Assembly: GCA_963799395.1 (NCBI GenBank) | Contig: CAWCWZ010000039.1 | Span: 15,656 to 79,655 of the forward strand | Length of the DNA: 64,000 nt | Source of the DNA: Bog-752 sp963799395 | Lineage (GTDB): Bacteria > Actinomycetota > Thermoleophilia > UBA2241 | Direction: 5' to 3' | In this document: positions 29,397 through 38,725 of the stretch, piece by piece | How positions within the stretch are numbered: the first letter of the stretch is position 1 | Layout: every line of letters begins with the position of its first letter | Translations under genes and position numbers: made by a program | Notes under the pieces: generated by a model | Databases searched by the model: none | Told to the model about the DNA's origin: nothing | What the model saw: only the letters and a program-made list of their open reading frames with translations

Positions 29397-30386
29397 TTGA
29401 GTCCGGCGCGTTCCATCGTGGGTGTCGATCTCGGCGGTACCAAGCTCGCCGTCGGCCTGGTCGACGACACGCTCGGCATTCTTTCGCGCACGAGCGGTCC
29501 GGCCGCCACCAGCTCGCCCGAGGCCTGCCTCGACAACCTCTACCGGCGCCTCGACGAGGCCATGGCCGAGTACGGACCGGTCGACGCCCTGGGGATCGGC
29601 ACCGCGTCGATGGTCGACTTTCGCGCCGGCCGCGTGGTGCTGTCGACTAATCTGCCGCTGCGCGACGTGCCTCTTCGCGATCTGCTCCGCGAGCGCTACG
29701 GCGTGCCGGTGGCCATCGACAACGACGCCAATGTGGCCTGCCTTGCCGAGTTCCGCTACGGCGCCGGCATCGGCACGAGCGAGATGATCATGCTGACGCT
29801 GGGTACGGGGATCGGCGGCGGCATCGTCACTAACGGACGGCTCTATCGCGGCGCGAGCGGAGCCGCCGGCGAGCTCGGCCACATGCTCATCGACTACGAC
29901 GGGCCGCGCTGCCAGGGAGCCTGCCCGAACAGTGGCTGTCTCGAGGTGTACGCCTCGGGCCAGGCCATGGGCCAGGCGGCGAGCGAGGTCGCCCGCGCCC
30001 GGCCCGAGTCGGCCCTCGGGAGGGCGCTCGCGGCCGGCGAGGAGATCGACGGGCCGCTCCTCAGCGCCCTCGCGCTCGAGGGCGACCCGGCGGCGGTGGC
30101 CGCCCTCACCGACATCGGTCAGAAGCTGGGCATCGGCATCGTCAGCCTCGTCAACATCTTCAACCCCGAGCTCGTCGTCGTCGGCGGTGGAGCGGCTCAG
30201 GCCGCCGAGATCCTGCTCGCGGCGGCGCGGCGCGTGGTGGCCGAGCGCGCTCTGCGCCCGCAGCGCGACGAGGTTCGCATAGTGCCGGCCCAGCACGGCG
30301 TCGACGCCGGCGTGCTGGGGGCGGCGGCTCTCGCGATCATCGAGCTGTTCCCCGACGAGGTCCCGGCCCATCGCGGCCGCCCGTAG
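29397..30386 (+). CDS. ROK-family sugar kinase (glucokinase-like)
   Basis: Cytoplasmic ATP-dependent hexose kinase, 329 residues. The phosphate-binding motif VGVDLGGTKLAVGLVDD is near the N-terminus, catalytic Asp in AIDNDANVACLAE, then GTGIGGGIV. The ROK zinc motif appears as GHMLIDYDGPRCQGACPNSG followed by CLE, a spaced variant of CxCGxxGCxE. TTG start chosen because AGGGAGG lies upstream and longer starts add a non-conserved N-terminus. Substrate glucose is inferred from similarity to glucokinases of Gram-positives; other hexoses or N-acetyl sugars are possible. Confidence 0.9.
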   Translation: MSPARSIVGVDLGGTKLAVGLVDDTLGILSRTSGPAATSSPEACLDNLYRRLDEAMAEYGPVDALGIGTASMVDFRAGRVVLSTNLPLRDVPLRDLLRERYGVPVAIDNDANVACLAEFRYGAGIGTSEMIMLTLGTGIGGGIVTNGRLYRGASGAAGELGHMLIDYDGPRCQGACPNSGCLEVYASGQAMGQAASEVARARPESALGRALAAGEEIDGPLLSALALEGDPAAVAALTDIGQKLGIGIVSLVNIFNPELVVVGGGAAQAAEILLAAARRVVAERALRPQRDEVRIVPAQHGVDAGVLGAAALAIIELFPDEVPAHRGRP

Positions 30387-30425
30387 ACGTAGCGCCACGG
30401 GCGCCGCGCGAGCGTGGCGGGCTCG

Positions 30426-30454
30426 TTGCCTTGCGCCGTGGGTGCCGGTATCCT
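30426..30454 (+). promoter_or_regulatory. Promoter for the ferredoxin gene
   Basis: TTGCCT at 30426-30431 and TATCCT at 30449-30454 with 17-nt spacing. It lies 68 nt ahead of the ferredoxin ATG, and AGGAGG follows at 30503-30508. Confidence 0.6.
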
Positions 30455-30521
30455 TGGCACAGACGATCCATCGTGGCGATCGCCGGTCCGGCGTCGTCCG
30501 ACAGGAGGTGAACGTAAGCCA

Positions 30522-30694
30522 ATGGCGCATAGGATCACTGAGGAATGTCTCGCTTGCGCGGCGTGCGTGGACTGAGTGCCCTGAGGGCGCGATCTCCGAG
30601 GGCGACGACATCTACGTCATCGACGCCGAGCTCTGCACCGACTGCGGCACGTGCGTTCGACTCGTGCCCCAACGAAGCCATCGTAGCCGACTGA
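30522..30694 (+). CDS. 2[4Fe-4S] ferredoxin (two frameshifts)
   Basis: Small electron carrier of about 56 residues. It opens MAHRITEECLACAACVD; removing a T at 30573 and a C at 30658 restores ECPEGAISEGDD, ELCTDCGTCV and DSCPNEAIVAD, giving two complete CxxCxxCxxxCP cluster motifs. Both changes are non-homopolymer insertions. As printed, the frame stops after the third Cys. It has its own promoter and is followed by a strong hairpin, so it is probably monocistronic. Confidence 0.85.
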
Positions 30695-30764
30695 CGTCCT
30701 GCTCGAGGCAGCGTCGGTCGCCGGCGGCGCCCGCCCGGGCCGAGCCGCCGTTCTCGTGAGCGTT

Positions 30765-30810
30765 CGCCGGGGGCGGGGTGTGCGCGGTCGCGCACACCCC
30801 GCCCCCGGCG
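30765..30810 (+). terminator. Very strong hairpin after the ferredoxin
   Basis: A perfect 22-bp inverted repeat (30765-30786 with 30789-30810) separated by only two bases, about 70 nt after the ferredoxin stop, without a U-tract. Probably a terminator working in either direction. Confidence 0.65.
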
Positions 30811-31019
30811 CGTCGGGCCGCCTCGCCGAGCCGCGACAAGCGTCGTCTCGTCTGGACACAAAGGTGTAGCCGGCGGCCCCAGCGACCGATATCTGCAACT
30901 ACAGGCGGGACCGACCGCCGACGACCATCGAGAGGGGCGGCGACCGCGGCCAAGCGGCATTCGCCCTCCCGAGACCGTGTCGCCGGCCATGGGTCCCGCT
31001 TCGTGAGAGAATTGCCCCG
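30811..31019. other. 209-nt stretch without a recognised gene
   Basis: Between the ferredoxin hairpin and rsmI. It lies in the part of the window with most indels, so a small broken gene cannot be ruled out. No RNA gene, promoter or conserved peptide was recognised in either strand. Confidence 0.35.
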
Positions 31020-31845
31020 GTGCTCTACGTGTGCGCCACACCCATCGGCAACTTGGACGACGTCACCGCGCGCGTGCTCGAGGCGCTGCGGCGCGGTCGA
31101 GCTGATCGCCGCCGAAGACACCCGCCGCACGCGCAAGCTGCTCTGCGCGCCACGACATCCACACGCCCACGACGAGCCTCTTCGCCCATAACGAAGCGGC
31201 CAAGACCGCCTACGTGCTCGAGCTGCTGGGTGCGGGGCGCGACGTGGCCCTGGTCACCGACGCCGGGCTGCCGGGCATCTCCGATCCGGCCTGCGCCTGG
31301 TCGCGTGGCGGCCGCCGGCGAGCCTGCCGCTGACCGTGCTGCTGGTCCGTCCGCGCCGGTCACGGCGCTGGTCGCGTCGGGCCTCGCCGCCGACGCAGGG
31401 CTTTCGCTTCGTCGGCTATCGTGCCGCGACGCACCGACCGACCTGCGCTCCGCCGTGGAGGGCTGGCGGCGCTGCGGCGGAGTCGTCGTCGCTTTCGAGA
31501 CGGCGCCCGACTGGCGCGCAGTCTCGCCTGCCTCGCGGCTCTGGCGCCGACGCTCCGGTCGCAGTCTGCCGCGAGCTCACCAAGCTGCACGAAGAGGTAG
31601 CACGCGGCACGCCTCAGAGCTCTCGGCCCGCTTCTCCGGCGACGTGAAGGGCGAGATCACGCTGGTGATCGACGCCGGCGTGGCGGCCGCCGGCGAGGCG
31701 GCGGCGAGCGAGCGAGGGCGGCGGCGGCGCCTCTGCGGCAGCGGGCCTGACGCGCCGCGACGCCGCCGCGGCCCTCGCCGTCTGTCTGGGTGTCAGGCGC
31801 AACGAGGCCAAGCGCCTGGTCGACAAGGCGACGCCGGCCGACTGA
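31020..31845 (+). CDS. rsmI: 16S rRNA 2'-O-methyltransferase RsmI (many frameshifts)
   Basis: Methylates C1402 of 16S rRNA using SAM. Reading across frames gives MLYVCATPIGNLDDVTARVL, then LIAAEDTRRTRKLL, HNEAAKTAYVLELLGAGRDV, LVTDAGLPGISDP, PVTALVASGLAADAG, VAVCRELTKLHEEV and GDVKGEITLVI, the ordered RsmI motifs, with a C-terminal RsmI-type tail ending KRLVDKATPAD. At least six 1-2 nt shifts lie between 31095 and 31760. The GTG start is the family N-terminus. The gene is either a wreck or, more likely, a poorly sequenced intact copy. Confidence 0.85.
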
Positions 31846-31931
31846 CCCGCGAACGGCTCCGCGGTCGCGCGGCCCGGCCCGGCTGCGATAGACTGGTCGC
31901 CTACCAGCGGCCGTCGCGAAGGAGGAGCGCG

Positions 31932-32823
31932 GTGGACCTGCTCACCGGAGCTTCACACGCACGCTCGTCTTCGACGGCGCCATGGGCACCGAGCTGATCG
32001 CCGCTGGCTACCGTCCGGTCGATGCGCCCGAGGCGTGGAACCTGAGCGATCCCGACACGGTCGCCGGCATCCACCGCGCCTACCTCGAGGCGCGGGAGCC
32101 GACATCATCGCAGACCAACACGTTCGGCGGCTCACTGCGCAGCAAGCTGGCCGCCTACCACGCCGGAGAGCGCGTCGCCGAGTTCAACGCGGCGGGCGCC
32201 CGCCTGGCGACGGCGGTGCGTGACGAGGTCGCGTCCGGAAGCTGGTCGCCGGCGATATCGGACCGTCCGGCGCATGCTGCCGCCGATGGGCGACGCCACC
32301 GACGGCGAGCTGCGCGACGTCTTTGCCGAGCAGGCCGAAGCGCTGGTGAGCGGCGGCGTCGACCTGATCTCGATGACGACCTTCTTCGACCTGGCCGAGG
32401 CGAGGGCCGCCGTGCTCGGTGCCCGCGCGATGGCCGGTTCGCTGCCCGTGCTCGTCGATGGCGTTCAAGCCCTCGCCGCGCGGCTACCGCACGATGATGG
32501 GAGTCACGCCCGCTCAGGCCGCCCAGGCGCTGCTCGAGGCCGGCGCCGACGTGGTCGGCGCCAACTGCGAGATCACCGCCGACCAGATGCCGGCTCTCGT
32601 GGCGGAGTTTCGCGCCGCGACCGACGCACCGCTCGTGTTCCAGCCGAACGCCGGTCAGCCACGACTCGAGGCGGGGCACACCGTCTACGACGAGACGCCC
32701 GAGCGCTTCGCCTCGTTCGTGCCGGAGATCGTGGCGGCGGGCGCGAACATCGTCGGAGGATGCTGCGGCACGACGCCGGAGTACGTCGTGGCGCTGGTGA
32801 CGGCGCTGGGCCGCCGGGGCTGA
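31932..32823 (+). CDS. Homocysteine S-methyltransferase family protein (frameshifts)
   Basis: Predicted zinc-dependent methyl transfer to homocysteine, the Hcy-binding domain of MmuM/BHMT/MetH-N, about 290 residues and with no cobalamin domain. Motifs across frames: LVFDGAMGTEL, QTNTFGGSLRSKLAAY, DIGPSGRM, ISMTTFFDLAEARAA, GVTPAQAAQALLEAGADVVG, ANCEITADQMPAL and the zinc-binding end GANIVGGCCGTTPEYV. Shifts near 31950, 32095-32120, 32230 and 32460. GTG start preceded by GGAGGAG. A TAGACT box at 31889-31894 may be its -10. Confidence 0.85.
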
Positions 32824-32855
32824 CCGGCAGCGCCCGGGCCGGCCGGGGCGCCGGC

Positions 32856-33779
32856 TTACTTCTGCAGAGCGGCGCCGACGGTATCGAAGATGAGGCGCAC
32901 GGCGTGCAGCGCGGTGATCTCCATGGGGTCGTAGAGCGGGTTGACCTCGACGATGTCCATGCCGATCACGTGCGCCCGGAGCGCGACCGCCCGCAGGATC
33001 GCCTTGGCCTCGTAGTAGGTGAAGCCGCCGGGCTCGGGCGTGCCGGTGCCCGGGGCGATGCTCGGGTCGAGCGCGTCGATGTCGAAGGTGATGTAGACGT
33101 CTTCGCCCGGCACGATGTGGGCGACGAGCTCGTCGACCGGCGTGCGCTTGGCCTGCTCGCACCAGAACGTGGTCACACCGCGCTCGCCGGCGAGCTCGAT
33201 CTGGTCGGCCGCGGTGTGCAGCCCGCGGATACCGTACTGGGTGACGCGCGTCGCCAGGCCGCTTTCGTGGGAGCGGACGATGGGACTGGCGTGCGTGTAG
33301 AGCATGCCGCCCTCGTCGTTCCAGTAGTCCATGTGGGTGTCGAACTGCACGAGGTGCAGCCGTCGCCCCCCGAAGGCCTTGAGGACCGGGTAGGTGATCG
33401 AGTGGTCGCCGCCGAGCACGATCGGAAAGAGCTCGTGTTCGAGCAGGCGGCCGACGCGCGCCCCGATCAGCGGGTGGCTGCGCTCGGGCTGCGCCGTGGG
33501 CGGCAGGTCGACGTCGCCGGAGTCGACGAAGCGCACGCCGTCGAGAAGCTGCGCCCCGGTCTCGCCGTCGTAGAACGGCGTGACGCCCTCGCGATAGGCC
33601 CAGTTGGTCGAGGCGTCGCGCATGGCGCGCGGTCCGTACCGCGCCCCTGGGCGGGCCGTGGTCGCCTCGTCGTAGGGAATACCGAGGATGGCCACGTCGG
33701 CGTCGGCGCTCTTGGGGTCGGCCAGGTAGGGCGCCTTGAAGAAGCTCGCGATGCCGGCGAAGGGCGGAGATTCTCCCAT
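32856..33779 (-). CDS. speB: Agmatinase/arginase-family ureohydrolase
   Basis: Mn-dependent amidino hydrolase, about 307 residues. The metal ligands are visible in GGDHSITYP, QFDTHMDYW (a variant of the usual DAHxD) and FDIDALDPSIAPGTGTPEPG. The best fit is agmatinase (agmatine to putrescine + urea), but guanidinobutyrase or a related ureohydrolase is possible. The start is set at the ATG giving MGESPPFAGIASFFKAPYLA, since a TATGAT -10 box ends 7 nt upstream; an ATG four codons earlier lies inside that box. Divergent from the flavin reductase. Confidence 0.88.
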   Translation of the reverse strand: MGESPPFAGIASFFKAPYLADPKSADADVAILGIPYDEATTARPGARYGPRAMRDASTNWAYREGVTPFYDGETGAQLLDGVRFVDSGDVDLPPTAQPERSHPLIGARVGRLLEHELFPIVLGGDHSITYPVLKAFGGRRLHLVQFDTHMDYWNDEGGMLYTHASPIVRSHESGLATRVTQYGIRGLHTAADQIELAGERGVTTFWCEQAKRTPVDELVAHIVPGEDVYITFDIDALDPSIAPGTGTPEPGGFTYYEAKAILRAVALRAHVIGMDIVEVNPLYDPMEITALHAVRLIFDTVGAALQK

Positions 33780-33786
33780 GAGGGGA

Positions 33787-33817
33787 ATCATACCGTGGCG
33801 GCAACGGTCGTCGGCAA
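33787..33817 (-). promoter_or_regulatory. Promoter of the ureohydrolase gene
   Basis: On the minus strand TTGCCG (33812-33817) and TATGAT (33787-33792) are 19 nt apart. The -10 box ends 7 nt before the chosen ATG, so the transcript may be leaderless. Confidence 0.45.
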
Positions 33818-33907
33818 CGGTTGGGTAGGGCTCGCCCGCGCCTGCCGCCGGGCGTCGCCTTAGCGTGATGTAGGATAGCGCCCGCAAGCTGCGCGACAAG
33901 GAGAGCG

Positions 33908-34489
33908 ATGAAGATCCAGCGGAGGCCCACGAACGTGCTTCTGCCCGTGCCTTTGGTCATGGTCAGCGTCGCCGGCGCCGACGGCGGCGCCCCCAATATC
34001 GTGACCCTCGCCTGGGTCGGAACGGTGTGCTCGGCGCCGCCCATGCTGAGCATCTCGGTGCGACCGTCGCGCCACTCCTACGATCTTCTGCAGCGCAGCC
34101 ACGAGTTCGTCGTCAACGTGCCGCGCGTCACGCAGGTGCGCGAGGTCGACTATTGCGGGAACGTCTCGGGGCGTGACGCCGACAAGTTCGCGGCCTGCGG
34201 CTTTCACGCCGTGCCGGCAGCGCGCGTGGCGGCGCCGCTGATCGAGGAGTGCCCCATCAACATCGAATGCGTCACCCGCCATCGCCTCAGCCTGGGCGCC
34301 CACGACCTGTTCGTCGGCGAGATCCTCGCCGTCCACTTCGACGAGGACGTCCTCGACTCGCGCGGCCGGCTGCAGCCCGCCAAGATCGATGCCCTCGCCT
34401 ACGTTCACGGCGACTTCTGGTCGCTGGGCGAGAGGGTGGGCACCTACGGGTTCACGCGCAAGGAGCCACAGGGAGAGACCAAGGGGTGA
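33908..34489 (+). CDS. Flavin reductase-like, FMN-binding split-barrel protein
   Basis: 193-residue member of the flavoredoxin/flavin reductase family, likely an NAD(P)H:FMN reductase or FMN-dependent electron carrier. The N-terminal PTNVLLPVPLVMVSVAG and the WVGTVCSAPPMLSISVRPSR segment are typical of the FMN-binding half. ATG after GGAGAG. It overlaps metG by GTGA at its stop, so the two are probably co-transcribed; physiological partner unknown. Confidence 0.85.
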   Translation: MKIQRRPTNVLLPVPLVMVSVAGADGGAPNIVTLAWVGTVCSAPPMLSISVRPSRHSYDLLQRSHEFVVNVPRVTQVREVDYCGNVSGRDADKFAACGFHAVPAARVAAPLIEECPINIECVTRHRLSLGAHDLFVGEILAVHFDEDVLDSRGRLQPAKIDALAYVHGDFWSLGERVGTYGFTRKEPQGETKG

Positions 34490-36042
34490 GCCGCTACTCC
34501 ATCACCACGCCGATCTACTACGTTAACGGCGACCCGCACCTGGGGCACGCCTACACGACCATCGCCGCCGACATCCTGGCCCGCCACCACCGTCAGCTCG
34601 GCGACGACGTCTTCTTCCTGACAGGTACCGACGAGCACGGCAACAAGGTCGCCCAGGCGGCCGAGGCCCGCGGGCTCACGCCGCGCGAGCACGTCGACGC
34701 CCTCGCCCCGAGGTTCCGCGAGATGACCCTGCGGGTGAACGCCAGCAACGACTTCTTCATCCGCACGACCGACCCCCAGCACGAGGCCTTCGTACAGGGC
34801 TTCGTCGAGAGGCTGCGGACCGCCGGCGACATCGAGAAGCGCACCTACGGCGGCCTGTACTGCACCGCCTGCGAGGGTTTCTACTACGAGCGCGACCTCG
34901 TCGATGGCAACTGTCCCGTGCACGGCACCAGGCCGGTCTGGCTCGAAGAAGAGAACTACTACTTCCTGCTCTCGCGCTACCAGGACCGGCTGCGCGACTT
35001 CTACCTCGCAAATCCCGACTGGGTGCGGCCCAGGTCGCGCTACAACGAGGCCCTGTCGTTCATCGAGGGCGGTCTCGACGACATCTCCATCAGCCGCCGG
35101 TCGATCACCTGGGGCATCCCCGTGCCCTGGGACCCCGAACAGGTGATCTACGTCTGGGTCGACGCGCTGATCAACTACATCTCCGCCCTGACCTACGCCC
35201 GGCCGGACGCCGATCTGGAGAGCCGGTACTGGCCGGCCGACATCCACCTGCTGGCCAAGGACATCCTCAAGTTCCACGCCGTGATCTGGCCGGCCCTGCT
35301 GTGGAGCGCCGGTTACGAGGCGCCGCGCGCCGAGTTCATCCACGGCTACCTGCTGATGGGCGGCGAGAAGATGTCCAAGACGCGCGGCAACGTCCTCGAC
35401 CCGTTCGCGGTGATCGACGAGCACGGCGTCGACGCGCTGCGCTTCTATCTGTTTCGCGAGGTCGCCCTCGGCCAGGACGGCGTGATCTCGCTCGAGGGCT
35501 TCGAGCAGCGCTACAACAACGAGCTCGCCAACGAGCTCGGCAACCTCGTGAGCCGGGTCGTCTCGATGGTCGGCAAATACCGCGCCGGCCGCCTGTCGCC
35601 GACCGGCGCGCCCGGTGGCTCGCCCCAGGACGGCACCGGGGGCGGCGCTGCGAGTCTCGCCCGCGAAGGCGAGACCATGGTCGTCGCCGCGAGCGAGCGG
35701 CTCAGCGCCGTCGAGATCACGGCCGCGCTCGAGACGGTGTGGGAGTACGTGCGCCGGCTGAACCGCTACGTCGAGGAGCAGGCGCCCTGGAAGCTCGCAA
35801 GAGACGACTCCCAGGCCGAGCGCCTCGACGCCGTCCTGAACGGCCTCGCGGCCGGCCTGCGCCTCGTGGCCTTAACGCTCTACCCCGTCATCCCCGGGAC
35901 GGCGGTCGAGATCCTGCGCCGCCTCGGCCAGTCGCGCGAGCCGGCCGACCTGCTGCTCGAACGGGCGCGCTGGGACGGTCTTACGGCGGCCGACGTCGTG
36001 CCGGCGCCGCCGCTGTTCCCACGCATCGAGGCCGGGAAATAG
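34486..36042 (+). CDS. metG: Methionyl-tRNA synthetase
   Basis: Charges tRNA-Met, cytoplasmic, 518 residues. HIGH-type motif in YVNGDPHLGHAYTT, zinc knuckle CTACEGFYYE ... CPVH, and KMSKS-type motif GGEKMSKTRGN. The anticodon-binding helical domain follows, and there is no C-terminal Trbp111-like dimerisation domain, so this is the short form. GTG at 34486 overlaps the previous stop. Start of the metG-tatD-rsmA-ispE series common in Gram-positives. Confidence 0.96.
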   Translation: MSRYSITTPIYYVNGDPHLGHAYTTIAADILARHHRQLGDDVFFLTGTDEHGNKVAQAAEARGLTPREHVDALAPRFREMTLRVNASNDFFIRTTDPQHEAFVQGFVERLRTAGDIEKRTYGGLYCTACEGFYYERDLVDGNCPVHGTRPVWLEEENYYFLLSRYQDRLRDFYLANPDWVRPRSRYNEALSFIEGGLDDISISRRSITWGIPVPWDPEQVIYVWVDALINYISALTYARPDADLESRYWPADIHLLAKDILKFHAVIWPALLWSAGYEAPRAEFIHGYLLMGGEKMSKTRGNVLDPFAVIDEHGVDALRFYLFREVALGQDGVISLEGFEQRYNNELANELGNLVSRVVSMVGKYRAGRLSPTGAPGGSPQDGTGGGAASLAREGETMVVAASERLSAVEITAALETVWEYVRRLNRYVEEQAPWKLARDDSQAERLDAVLNGLAAGLRLVALTLYPVIPGTAVEILRRLGQSREPADLLLERARWDGLTAADVVPAPPLFPRIEAGK

Positions 36043-36089
36043 GGTCGCCCGCGCGAGCCGGGCGCCGCGGACGTGACGAAAGGGCCCGC

Positions 36090-36872
36090 ATGGGGCTGAT
36101 CGACACTCACTGCCACCTCGACATGCTCAAGGGCACGCCCGAAGAGGCCCTTGCCGAGGCCGGCGCGGCGGGGGTCGACGCGGTCGTGACGATCGGCATC
36201 GACCTGCGCTCCTCGCGCCTCGCCGCCGGTTTCGCGGCCCGTTTCGACAACGTCTATGCGACGGCCGGGGTGCATCCCCACGATGCCGTGACCTTCGGCA
36301 AGGTCGCGCGCACCGGCCTCGAACGGCTGCTCGGAGAGCCGCGGGTCGTGGCCGTCGGCGAGTGCGGCCTCGACTTCTACCGCGACCTCGCCCCCCGCGA
36401 CGTCCAGCGGGCGGTGTTCATCGACCAGCTCGACCTCGCGCGCGCCTCGGGCAAGCCCGTCTGCGTGCACAGCCGCGAGGCCGGCGGCGAGACGTTCGCC
36501 CTGCTCACCGAGCACGGCGACGGTCTGCGGGTCATCCTGCACTGCTTCTCGACGCCCGAGTACGTCGAGCTCTGCAACGAGCGCGGCTACTTCGTGTCGT
36601 TCGCCGGCAACCTGACCTATAAGAGCTCGGCCGACCTGCGCAAGTCGGCTGTGGCGGTGCGCGACGACCTGCTGCTGGTCGAGACCGACGCGCCGTTTCT
36701 GACGCCGATGCCCTATCGTGGGCATGGCAACCGGCCGGCCTACGTCGCCTTGACGGCCCAGTTCCTGGCCCGGCTGCGCGGCTGGAGCGACGACCAGGTG
36801 GCCGCCGTCACGAGCGCCAACGCGCGGCGGGCGTTCGGCATCGACGATCCGCCCGCCGCCCGACCTTCTTGA
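36090..36872 (+). CDS. tatD: TatD-family metal-dependent hydrolase
   Basis: TIM-barrel nuclease (3'-5' DNA/RNA exonuclease family), 260 residues. Metal ligands: DTHCHLDM near the N-terminus, GECGLDFYRD (Glu), VCVHSREA and HCFSTPEY (His), ETDAPFLTP (Asp). The ATG at 36090 (MGLIDTHCHLDML) gives the family start. The stop overlaps the TTG start of rsmA. Confidence 0.94.
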   Translation: MGLIDTHCHLDMLKGTPEEALAEAGAAGVDAVVTIGIDLRSSRLAAGFAARFDNVYATAGVHPHDAVTFGKVARTGLERLLGEPRVVAVGECGLDFYRDLAPRDVQRAVFIDQLDLARASGKPVCVHSREAGGETFALLTEHGDGLRVILHCFSTPEYVELCNERGYFVSFAGNLTYKSSADLRKSAVAVRDDLLLVETDAPFLTPMPYRGHGNRPAYVALTAQFLARLRGWSDDQVAAVTSANARRAFGIDDPPAARPS

Positions 36873-37711
36873 GCGCGGGCCACGCACGTCCCGCCGCCAG
36901 GCGGCGCTACGGCCAGCATCACCTGGTCGACCAGGGCACCCTCGGGGCCATCCTCGCCATGGCCGGGGTACGCCCCGACGACGTCGTGCTCGAGGTCGGC
37001 GCGGCGGATGGTCTGCTGACGGAGCGCCTCGTCGAGCAGGCGCGCTTCGTGCACGCCTTCGAGATCGACACACGTTTCGCCGCCGGTCTCGATCGTCTGG
37101 CGGCCGGTCGCGACGACCTGCGCCTCTACATGGTCGACGGCTTGCGCTACCGCCTCGCCGACCTCGACCCGCCGCCGACGGCCGTGGTGGCCAACCTCGC
37201 CTACAACATCGCCGTGCCCCTGCTGATGCGCACCATCTCCGCCGTGCCGAGCGTGCGGCGCTGGGCCGTGATGCTCCAGCGCGAGCTCGCCGAGCGGCTC
37301 TTCGCGAAGCCGCGTACCAAGGCCTACTCGGCCGTGTCGGTGCTGGTGCAGCTCTCCTGCGAGCTCGAGGCGCAGCGGCCGGTGCCGCGCACGGTCTTCG
37401 CGCCGCCTCCGCGGGTCGATTCGGCCTTCGTCACCTTCACGCGCAGCCGCCTCCTGCCGGCAGGGGAAGCCGCTGTGCTCGAGATGCTGGTGCGCACGTC
37501 GTTCGCCCAGCGGCGCAAGCAGATCGTGAACTCGCTCTCGGGGGCGTCGGCGCCGAGCTCCGGCGCGCCGCGCACGGCGGCGCTCACGCGAGCGGACGTG
37601 CTCGGCGCCCTCGAGGCGCTGGGCCTGCCCGACACGACCCGGCCCGAGGAGCTCGCCCCGCCGGTCTTCGTGGCCCTGGCAAGGGAGCTCGCGTGGCTGC
37701 CGGCGACGTGA
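36869..37711 (+). CDS. rsmA: 16S rRNA dimethyladenosine transferase (KsgA)
   Basis: Dimethylates A1518 and A1519 of 16S rRNA, 280 residues. QHHLVDQGTLGAIL-type N-terminus, SAM-binding VLEVGAADGLLTERL and the catalytic motif NLAYNIAVPLL (NLPY variant). C-terminal FAQRRKQIVNSL is conserved. TTG start overlapping tatD. Followed with overlap by ispE. Confidence 0.94.
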   Translation: MSAGHARPAARRRYGQHHLVDQGTLGAILAMAGVRPDDVVLEVGAADGLLTERLVEQARFVHAFEIDTRFAAGLDRLAAGRDDLRLYMVDGLRYRLADLDPPPTAVVANLAYNIAVPLLMRTISAVPSVRRWAVMLQRELAERLFAKPRTKAYSAVSVLVQLSCELEAQRPVPRTVFAPPPRVDSAFVTFTRSRLLPAGEAAVLEMLVRTSFAQRRKQIVNSLSGASAPSSGAPRTAALTRADVLGALEALGLPDTTRPEELAPPVFVALARELAWLPAT

Positions 37712-38685
37712 GCGACGACGCGCGGATCGGTCGGGAGCCCGGCGTCGGGGCCGTCGTCGAGGTGGCCGCCCCGGCCAAGATCAACCTCGGCCTGCTGGTC
37801 GGTCCGCTGCGTTCGGACGGGTTCCACGAGATCTTCTCGCCGATGCTGCCGGTGACGCTGGCAGACCTCGTGACGGCGAGGCCGGCGCCGGACGGCGCCG
37901 GCCTCGCCGTCGAGTGCGCCGTGGCCCCCGGGGAGGACAACCTCGCCGCCAGGGCCGTGCGTGAGCTCGAGCGGCGGCTCGAGCGCACCTTCGACGTGAG
38001 CCTGAGCATCGTCAAGCGCGTGCCGGCGGCGGCGGGTCTGGGCGGCGGCAGCTCCGACGCCGCCGCCGCCCTGTCCGCCCTCGACAGACTCTTCGCGCTC
38101 GACCTGCCGGCGCGGCTGCTCTACGAGGTCGCCGGCGCGGTGGGCTCCGACGTGCCCTTCTTCCTGTGGCCCGGCCCGCAGCTTTCCATGGGGCGCGGCA
38201 CCGTCCTCAAGGAGATCGAGCTGCCCGAGCCCCTGCACGTGATCATCGCCGTGCCCGGTCTGGCTCTGGCGACCGCCGACGTCTACCGCTGGTTCGAGGC
38301 GCGACCGGGGGCCAAGCGCACGCGTCTGGCCGAGCGCAAGGCCTTCGTCGAACGGACGCAGACCCTCGTCGCCCGCCTGGCCGCGGCGCGGCGCCCGCGC
38401 GACCTGGCAGCCGTGGTCGAGAACGACCTCGAAGGACCCGTCGTGGCGCGCCACCCGGTGGTCGGCGAGCTCCGCCGGCGCTTGCGCGAGGCCGGCGCCT
38501 TCGCGGCCGCCATGAGCGGCAGCGGCTCAAGCGTCTTCGGGCTGTTCGCCAGTGCGGCGAGCGCGCAGCGCGCGCTCGCCGCACTGGCCCCCACGCCCGC
38601 GGTCTACGTGACCGACCTCCAGCCCGGCGCCGCGCCGGCGACCGGCTCCCGCTCCGGGCGCTCCGGTCCGCGACCGGCCAGGTGA
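37708..38685 (+). CDS. ispE: 4-diphosphocytidyl-2-C-methyl-D-erythritol kinase
   Basis: GHMP kinase of the non-mevalonate (MEP) isoprenoid pathway, about 325 residues. N-terminal PAKINLGLLVGPLRSDGFHE and the GHMP glycine loop PAAAGLGGGSSDAAAAL are diagnostic; the C-terminal AMSGSGSSVFGLF motif closes the active site. The GTG at 37708 gives a GTGA overlap with rsmA; a GTG five codons earlier is the alternative. Implies the MEP route to IPP. Its stop codon overlaps the tRNA-Gln promoter. Confidence 0.94.
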   Translation: MSDDARIGREPGVGAVVEVAAPAKINLGLLVGPLRSDGFHEIFSPMLPVTLADLVTARPAPDGAGLAVECAVAPGEDNLAARAVRELERRLERTFDVSLSIVKRVPAAAGLGGGSSDAAAALSALDRLFALDLPARLLYEVAGAVGSDVPFFLWPGPQLSMGRGTVLKEIELPEPLHVIIAVPGLALATADVYRWFEARPGAKRTRLAERKAFVERTQTLVARLAAARRPRDLAAVVENDLEGPVVARHPVVGELRRRLREAGAFAAAMSGSGSSVFGLFASAASAQRALAALAPTPAVYVTDLQPGAAPATGSRSGRSGPRPAR

Positions 38686-38691
38686 TAGACT
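38683..38691 (+). promoter_or_regulatory. Extended -10 promoter for tRNA-Gln
   Basis: TGATAGACT fits an extended -10 (TGnTANACT), and its TGA is the ispE stop codon. It lies 35 nt before the tRNA. No clear -35 box. Confidence 0.5.
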
Positions 38692-38725
38692 CCGGTGGGG
38701 CAGGCGCCTCTCGACGCCGCGCCGC

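Noticed and set aside
31846..31931. SAM or cobalamin riboswitch ahead of the homocysteine methyltransferase
   Set aside because: The leader is under 90 nt and lacks the conserved cores of SAM-I/SAM-II or the cobalamin B12-box.
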